Shown here: positions 27,965-32,142 of the stretch, piece by piece
Layout of the letters: every line of letters starts with the position of its first letter
How positions within the stretch are numbered: position 1 is the stretch's first letter
IMG/VR virus record: IMGVR_UViG_3300036772_000289
Span: 1 to 32,142 of that record
Origin: a virus
Direction: 5' to 3' (one strand)
DNA: 32,142 nt
Made by a program: the position numbers and the translations under genes
The notes under the pieces: model-generated
Told to the model about the DNA's origin: nothing
What the model saw: the letters and a program-made list of their open reading frames with translations, nothing else
Database searches by the model: none

Positions 27965-28027
27965 GATATAAGGCGCCATTCTTAGCTTGGCAAGAAAATT
28001 TTCTCGGCGGCGTGCGGTGAGAAAATT
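27965..28027 (-). promoter_or_regulatory. leftward early promoter with inverted-repeat operator
   Basis: Reading leftward: TTGCCA (27993-27988), 17-base spacer, TATATC (27970-27965). Overlapping and upstream lie AATTTTCTC (27997-28005), 13 bases, and GAGAAAATT (28019-28027), a perfect nine-base inverted repeat. The left arm is part of the 12-base palindrome AGAAAATTTTCT (27993-28004). The same arms recur at 28895-28921. Confidence 0.7.
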
Positions 28028-28092
28028 ATGTCTTGTAAGATTTGGTTAAGGATTTAACATCAAGGGTTAATGCCATAGGACGAGCACGTTAG

Positions 28093-28500
28093 ATGCCGTG
28101 GGACGAACAGGCGTTTAGGGAGAAGATCCTTGAAGCTGGCGCGCGACGTGGCTTGAGCGAGCGCGATATCATGCGCAAGGCTGGCGTGAGCGAGGACACT
28201 TTCAATAAAAGCCCCGGCCCGTACGGCCGCACCTTCAATATGATAGAGGGGATTGCGGGCGCGGTCGGCCTCTCGCTCGCCGAGGCCATCGGGCAGCGGT
28301 CGGCGCTATCGATAGCTCTATTAGAGCAAGCGGTCGGAGCGGCTCTCCGCGCGATCCCGAGCGACCAAGCCGAGTTGTTGCCGGATGCTATTGTGTTGGC
28401 GTATGATGTCCTGTCGGAGCGGACCCAGAAAGGTCTACCGATCGACGAGTCGGTGCTTTCCACCCTGGAATCGATGCTCCGTCGAGGCAGGCCGCGATAA
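28093..28500 (+). CDS. CI-like repressor (helix-turn-helix)
   Basis: 135 residues. FREKILEAGARRGLSERDIM then RKAGVSEDTFNKSPGPYGRT forms an XRE-type helix-turn-helix, followed by FNMIEGIAGAVGLSLAEAIG. The C-terminal half is helical (LEQAVGAALRAIPSDQAELL, VLSTLESMLRR) and has no LexA/CI-type autocleavage domain, so induction must differ from lambda CI. It lies between two operator pairs with the same GAGAAAATT arms, like cI between OL and OR. Only a distant AGGA serves as ribosome site. Confidence 0.8.
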   Translation: MPWDEQAFREKILEAGARRGLSERDIMRKAGVSEDTFNKSPGPYGRTFNMIEGIAGAVGLSLAEAIGQRSALSIALLEQAVGAALRAIPSDQAELLPDAIVLAYDVLSERTQKGLPIDESVLSTLESMLRRGRPR

Positions 28501-28855
28501 GTGAGGCCGTCGAGCCGATGCACCAAAGCAAATCGTGGCTCAGATGGATAGTCGGTAAGACGTAAAGCAGGATAAGCAGGGCAAGAGCTGCCGAAACACG
28601 GCCCGCCGTGACGCCGGCAACCGAGCGGGACGCCACGGTGGCGGCGACGATAGGCGAGAACGGAATCGCTAGGCCGCCTATCTGATGGCCCATTTCGATC
28701 GACGCCAAAAGCCCCACCGAGACCAGTCCGACAGGTATGCAGAAAACCCGGAACCGCCTCAGCGCCGCATGTTCGGCGCGCGCTTGCGCCATTCCTTCTA
28801 AGAGCCGCCTTTCCGCTGGCTGCGTTTCGACCACCCCAACCTCCATATGTGCCAT
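28388..28855 (-). CDS. membrane protein in the immunity region
   Basis: 155 residues. A charged N-terminal helix (RRLLEGMAQARAEHAALRRF) precedes about four membrane segments (VFCIPVGLVSVGLLASI, LAIPFSPIVAATVA, VSAALALLILLYVLPTI, CIGSTASLIAACL). The last 37 codons overlap the repressor gene antisense. No good ribosome site was found at ATG 28855. Rex-like or superinfection-exclusion proteins often lie next to repressors, and this is the inferred role. The region has no better frame on either strand. Confidence 0.52.
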   Translation of the reverse strand: MAHMEVGVVETQPAERRLLEGMAQARAEHAALRRFRVFCIPVGLVSVGLLASIEMGHQIGGLAIPFSPIVAATVASRSVAGVTAGRVSAALALLILLYVLPTIHLSHDLLWCIGSTASLIAACLDGASIPGWKAPTRRSVDLSGSAPTGHHTPTQ

Positions 28856-28894
28856 AAAAATGAAGCATCTTTTAGGCGGTTAACGCTACAGGAT

Positions 28895-28928
28895 AAATTT
28901 CTCGGACCGTGAGAAAAAATTATTGACA
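28895..28928 (+). promoter_or_regulatory. right operator pair and -35 of the rightward operon
   Basis: AAATTTCTC (28895-28903), seven bases, GAGAAAAAATT (28911-28921), matching the arms of the left operator, directly followed by TTGACA (28923-28928). A clear -10 is lacking; candidates around 28946-28953 are poor. Occupancy by the 28.1 kb repressor would cover the polymerase site. Confidence 0.62.
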
Positions 28929-28993
28929 TGGCGAGAAAGCGTGCCCATTGTATGTCCGTCACAAGTCACACGCGATCGAGGGGGAGACAGAAG

Positions 28994-29197
28994 ATGAGCA
29001 TGAAAATCAGCATTCTCGTGAATGTCGAAGGCGTGACCATCAAAGAGGGCGCGCCCGACACCACGATACGATGGTTGACGGACGCGATACGGATCGGAAT
29101 CGGCATTCAATACGCCCAGCACGACATGCGCGCGCGCCCAGTCGAATACGACGAAATTAACGGTATTATCACGATCAAGGAGGGTCGTCGGCCATGA
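28994..29197 (+). CDS. hypothetical small protein, first gene of rightward operon
   Basis: 67 residues: MSMKISILVNVEGVTIKEGA, then PDTTIRWLTDAIRIGIGIQY and IITIKEGRRP. A beta-alpha-beta layout. GGGGGAG precedes the ATG at a good distance; the upstream extension to 28928 overlaps the promoter. A Cro-like role is suggested only by position, as no helix-turn-helix is visible. Confidence 0.68.
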   Translation: MSMKISILVNVEGVTIKEGAPDTTIRWLTDAIRIGIGIQYAQHDMRARPVEYDEINGIITIKEGRRP

Positions 29198-29274
29198 TCG
29201 AGCGTGCCTTGTCCTTTATTGCCGGTCTCGCGCTCGCCCTGGTGGCGTATGGCTTCTTTATGGTGCCGCCGTGA
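29194..29274 (+). CDS. 26-residue membrane micro-protein
   Basis: MIERALSFIAGLALALVAYG, then FFMVPP: a single membrane helix. It overlaps the previous stop by ATGA and the next start by GTGA, so it is locked into the coupled operon. Its AGGAGG-rich upstream sequence (within the previous gene) is a strong ribosome site. Function unknown. Confidence 0.55.
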   Translation: MIERALSFIAGLALALVAYGFFMVPP

Positions 29275-29558
29275 GCATCGATGAACTGGGAGGGATCATA
29301 GATCGCGCCGTCAAGTCGCTGCTCATCTCTCTCAGAGAGAGCGGATGCGAGACGCTGGATGAGGTGGAGATCGAGTTAGTTGAGGCGATAATCCTTGGCT
29401 CGATCGCCAGGAGTGGCGTCATGAGAGTGGATGACGAACCGCCGTGCGCAATCTGCGGCGGTATGCTCTCGGTGCCACTTGTGGATACGAGTGCGTTTCA
29501 CTTCAGACTAGCCGCGTGCCCAAACTGCTGCCCCACAGCCGACAGCGCTTCCGGCTAA
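29271..29558 (+). CDS. zinc-finger-containing small protein
   Basis: 95 residues. A helical N-terminal part (DELGGIIDRAVKSLLISLRE, EVEIELVEAIILGSIA) is followed by PPCAICGG and ACPNCCP, a four-cysteine zinc site with a 30-residue gap. GTG start overlaps the previous stop. Function unknown. Confidence 0.66.
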   Translation: MSIDELGGIIDRAVKSLLISLRESGCETLDEVEIELVEAIILGSIARSGVMRVDDEPPCAICGGMLSVPLVDTSAFHFRLAACPNCCPTADSASG

Positions 29559-29577
29559 GGTCCGACCAGAGTCACCG

Positions 29578-29787
29578 ATGGAATCAAACATGACCGATCC
29601 GAAAACCGCACGCGACTGCCTCGCACATTGCCTGGACGTATTGACGGACGAGCAAATGAAGATAGCCGTGGGACTCATCGAGGACTACGCAAGCTGGCGC
29701 ACTATAGACGCGATTGATCAGTACGCCATAGATCTCGCTAAAGCTTTAACAAAGCCGCTCACCGCGCCAAGGGACGTGCAACCATGA
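29578..29787 (+). CDS. hypothetical helical protein
   Basis: 69 residues: KTARDCLAHCLDVLTDEQMK, then IAVGLIEDYASWRTIDAIDQ and YAIDLAKALTKP. All helical. Start at 29578 or 29590. Overlaps the next gene by ATGA. Confidence 0.62.
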   Translation: MESNMTDPKTARDCLAHCLDVLTDEQMKIAVGLIEDYASWRTIDAIDQYAIDLAKALTKPLTAPRDVQP

Positions 29788-29972
29788 CGGACAGTGTGAT
29801 CGCTCTCGACACCACGCGCGCCGCAATCGAGGAGGCCCTCGATGCCGCCCGCGACCAACTGGCCGCCTTCGAGCATCAAAAATTCGCACGCCAAGATTGG
29901 ATCGGCATCACGCGGCGCCGGGTCTCGATCCTGGAAGCTCAACTCAGCGCATGGGATCGGGCGGCGGTATGA
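29784..29972 (+). CDS. small coiled-coil protein
   Basis: 62 residues: LDTTRAAIEEALDAARDQLA, then AFEHQKFARQDWIGITRRRV and SILEAQLSAWDR. Two helices likely forming a hairpin or dimer. Coupled by ATGA to the exonuclease gene, so it may assist recombination; inference only. Confidence 0.64.
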   Translation: MTDSVIALDTTRAAIEEALDAARDQLAAFEHQKFARQDWIGITRRRVSILEAQLSAWDRAAV

Positions 29973-31021
29973 ACAAGATCACTGCGGCAACTCCCAATGC
30001 CGCCAGTGAGGCGGGGCCGGAGACGGCGTACCCCCCCAGTCCCAATCCGGTCCCGCCGACCGAACAAGCCGGGCTTCCTATCTTTCAGGAGAGCTATCAC
30101 GGCGAGAGCGGAAACTCTATTCCCGAACATCCCAAGGGCATCCCTTTGGCCGAAAGAAGAAATGCACAGGAGTTACTGGCCCAAAATACCGCCCTCGGGA
30201 TCATCAAAAAGGATGCGGCGTGGCACGCCAACCGCCGGCTCGGGATCGGCGGATCTGACGCCAACAAAATCATGAGCGGGCGTTGGCTGGAGGTGTGGAT
30301 GGTCAAAACCGGCCGCGCCGAGGACGAGGACCTCTCCGATGTTCTCGCCGTTCAGATGGGCGTGGTGACTGAGGATTTGAATCTTGCTTGGTTCCAGAAA
30401 CAGACTAAGCGCGTAGTTGTTGGACGGAAGGCCGAGGTCAAGCATGCGTATTATAGCTTCATGCGAGCAGAACTCGACGGTGCGGTCTGGGAGCCCAATG
30501 CGATCGTTGAAGCGAAGTGGTGTGGCGCCTTCAACAAGATCGAGGAAATCGAGCAGCGCTACATGGCGCAGTGCCATCACAACATGCTGGTTTGCGGATA
30601 TGATCGCGCATTTCTTTCGGTCATTACCGGCAAACCGACCTACGAGCTTGTCGAGATCCGCCGTGACGACGATTACGCCGCGACACTACTGCAGTACGAG
30701 GAAGATTTCTGGCGGTATGTCGAGCGGGACGAAGCGCCGCCGGATCGCGAAAGCGTTGCGGCTCCGGTTAAACCGTCTCCGACAAGAATAGTGTCGATTG
30801 ATCTCGAAAATCCTGGATCTAATTGGGAATATTCGATAATATCTCCGGTCAACGAGTACGTCGACACTTTCGATGCCGCCAAAAAGAACGGCACAGCCCG
30901 CGATAACATTAAGTCGATGCTTCCTGACGATGTCAGTCTATGCCGCGTTGGTTTGGTTGATCTCAAGCGTGACAAGAGAGGATCTCTGACGATATCTTTG
31001 GAAAGGTTGCGCAATGTCTGA
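29969..31021 (+). CDS. YqaJ/lambda-exonuclease-type recombination nuclease
   Basis: 350 residues from MNKITAATPN. After a 75-residue disordered tail come NRRLGIGGSDANKIMSG (89-105), GVVTEDLNLAW (131-141, with the motif E) and MRAELDGAVWEPNAIVEAKW (165-184), where Asp170, Glu181 and Lys183 form the D...ExK active site of the YqaJ/lambda Exo fold. It resects double-stranded ends to make single strands for the annealase encoded next. The C-terminal third (PVNEYVDTFDAAKKNGTARD) is a separate helical domain. Confidence 0.85.
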   Translation: MNKITAATPNAASEAGPETAYPPSPNPVPPTEQAGLPIFQESYHGESGNSIPEHPKGIPLAERRNAQELLAQNTALGIIKKDAAWHANRRLGIGGSDANKIMSGRWLEVWMVKTGRAEDEDLSDVLAVQMGVVTEDLNLAWFQKQTKRVVVGRKAEVKHAYYSFMRAELDGAVWEPNAIVEAKWCGAFNKIEEIEQRYMAQCHHNMLVCGYDRAFLSVITGKPTYELVEIRRDDDYAATLLQYEEDFWRYVERDEAPPDRESVAAPVKPSPTRIVSIDLENPGSNWEYSIISPVNEYVDTFDAAKKNGTARDNIKSMLPDDVSLCRVGLVDLKRDKRGSLTISLERLRNV

Positions 31022-31979
31022 ATATCACGACGGAGAAACTGGCGAGGTTGTGGAGACGCCGCGCGTCTCTGATACGCGCGTGCAGCGCGGTGCACTGCTG
31101 TCGTCACCCGAGACCGCCGAAGTATGGGGCGCGCTCGTCGAGGCACAAGGGAAGATCGAGCCGCCACAGCGCACCAAAACCGCAAAGGTCAAGGGTCGCA
31201 CCAAGGCTGGAGTAGACTACGAGTATGAATATAAATACGCGCCGCTCGATGAAGTGCTCAACAAGGCGCGCGGACCCCTGCAAGAAGCCGGCCTCGGGTT
31301 CCAGCAATATCTTGCGTCGCGCGGTAGTCAGTCCGTGGTGTGCACCGTTATATTCCACAAGTCGGGGCAATGGACGGCGGTTGATTATCCCATCTTTTAC
31401 GACGCCAGCAAGGGCGCGCAGGGCTTTGCGTCCGGCGTAACCTACGCTAGGCGCTACGGGCTCACGCTCGCGCTCGGAATCGCCCCTGAGGATGACGACG
31501 ACGCCAATGTGGCCGATTCCCAACCCGCAACCATATCGGAACGGTCGAAAGGCGTAACCCGCGCCGCCGCGCCGCGCCCTATAACAACGGCGATCCATCC
31601 CGCTACATCTGGCGCCGCTGGCTCATCTACTGGTAACGGCGCCCAGCTCGAATGGATACCCAAATTTCTCGCCCGCAAGAGCTACGAGATCGACGCGCAG
31701 AAGGCCGGCGGCTGGTCAGCCTTCGAAAGGCTTTACTGCGCGATCGCCGATGCGGCGGACGATCTCGACCAGCTCATGAAGCTCGACGATGACAACAAGC
31801 AGCAGTGCGTCGAGTTTTCGCGGGCAGTGAGGCCGGCCGTCTATGACCGCTTTCGCGAGCACGTAAAGGCCAATGCCCATCGTTTGGCGCCGACGCCGTT
31901 CGTCGAGGAATCCGATACGCCGTCCGTCCTCGATCAAATGGGGGAGGAGCGGCGGCAGAGTCAGGGGGGGGATGTTTGA
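31014..31979 (+). CDS. erf: ERF-family single-strand annealing protein
   Basis: 321 residues. The ERF core is visible: EYKYAPLDEVLNKARGPLQE (72-91), AGLGFQQYL, then VVCTVIFHKSGQWTAVDYPI and GFASGVTYARRYGLTLALGI followed by acidic APEDDDDAN. It anneals complementary single strands with the exonuclease encoded immediately upstream (eight-base overlap). The C-terminal region after a T/A/P linker (EWIPKFLARKSYEIDAQKAG) is a separate helical domain. Confidence 0.87.
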   Translation: MSEYHDGETGEVVETPRVSDTRVQRGALLSSPETAEVWGALVEAQGKIEPPQRTKTAKVKGRTKAGVDYEYEYKYAPLDEVLNKARGPLQEAGLGFQQYLASRGSQSVVCTVIFHKSGQWTAVDYPIFYDASKGAQGFASGVTYARRYGLTLALGIAPEDDDDANVADSQPATISERSKGVTRAAAPRPITTAIHPATSGAAGSSTGNGAQLEWIPKFLARKSYEIDAQKAGGWSAFERLYCAIADAADDLDQLMKLDDDNKQQCVEFSRAVRPAVYDRFREHVKANAHRLAPTPFVEESDTPSVLDQMGEERRQSQGGDV

Positions 31980-32142
31980 AAGCTGACACCATCATCATGC
32001 GCCGGATGCCGGCGACCATGTATGCGCCGCATACCCTGGTGCCGCAAGACCAAGTCGGCGCCGAGCTGCTGGGAAAGATCCCGCTCGGCGAGGATGTGGC
32101 GGTCAAGATCATACGCAGCCGCAGCCTGCCGCAGCACCGGAA
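31976..32142 (+). CDS. DUF1367-like protein, N-terminal part only
   Basis: 55 codons before the window ends, from TTG at 31976, which overlaps the ERF stop by four bases; ATGs follow within 15 codons. LVPQDQVGAELLGKIPLGED, then VKIIRSRSLPQHR fits the start of DUF1367 proteins ('lrp...e.l.kik.G..v.....r.RnlphHRkff'), which occur in recombination modules. The defining part lies beyond the end. Confidence 0.55.
   Translation, partial: MKADTIIMRRMPATMYAPHTLVPQDQVGAELLGKIPLGEDVAVKIIRSRSLPQHR

Noticed and set aside
1-32142. Integrase, attachment site, tRNA genes, endolysin
   Set aside because: I looked for tyrosine or serine recombinase motifs, tRNA-like stems and lysozyme or amidase motifs and found none; these may lie outside the window.

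Overview
This window is phage or prophage DNA, probably from a temperate tailed phage of an alphaproteobacterium. The evidence is a contiguous virion gene set (large terminase, portal, scaffold, major capsid, spike-like proteins), a lambda-style replication pair with an iteron origin, a RusA resolvase, an exonuclease/annealase recombination pair and two repressor/operator circuits. The host group is inferred only from moderately high GC and general protein flavour. No integrase, endolysin, tRNA gene or clear host gene was seen, and both ends cut through genes.

Layout. (1) About 17.55 to 0 kb, leftward: the late operon. A run of small, translationally coupled genes leads to the large terminase, then zinc-ribbon and beta-rich tail or spike genes (including an arabinofuranosidase-like and a pectate-lyase-like protein), then portal, scaffold, major capsid and head genes. 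(2) 4.27-6.16 kb, rightward: a four-gene island inserted against the late operon between portal and scaffold. It encodes an HTH protein, a ribbon-helix-helix protein, a RAMP/Cas7-like candidate and a winged-helix-like protein, with three arrays of a degenerate pentanucleotide (NNCAC) between and after the last genes. This is the most unusual object in the window. (3) 17.6-22.7 kb: an early control region with a small Cro/CI-type repressor, three promoters carrying the palindrome TGTGCnGCACA in their spacers, a leftward operon that includes a ClpX-zinc-finger look-alike, and a rightward string of very small genes behind repeated leaders. (4) 22.8-27.96 kb, leftward: the replication and DNA-metabolism operon (O-like initiator with an internal iteron origin, P-like protein, RusA, a DUF3102-like protein and small membrane proteins). 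(5) 27.96-28.93 kb: an immunity-like region, with a repressor lying between two inverted-repeat operators. (6) 28.99-32.14 kb, rightward: small genes, then a YqaJ-type exonuclease, an ERF annealase and the start of a DUF1367-like gene.

How it may work together (inference). The 28.1 kb repressor probably controls leftward replication and rightward recombination transcription, as cI does between OL and OR in lambda. The 20.4 kb repressor controls the 18-22 kb accessory operons and itself. A separate promoter with a palindrome at 17.58 kb opens the late operon. The 4.3-6.1 kb island has its own promoter and could act as an autonomous cargo module. Several genes sit directly behind good promoters with no room for a leader, which suggests frequent leaderless transcripts.

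All calls come from reading sequence and motif recognition. No database search, structure prediction or folding calculation was run.
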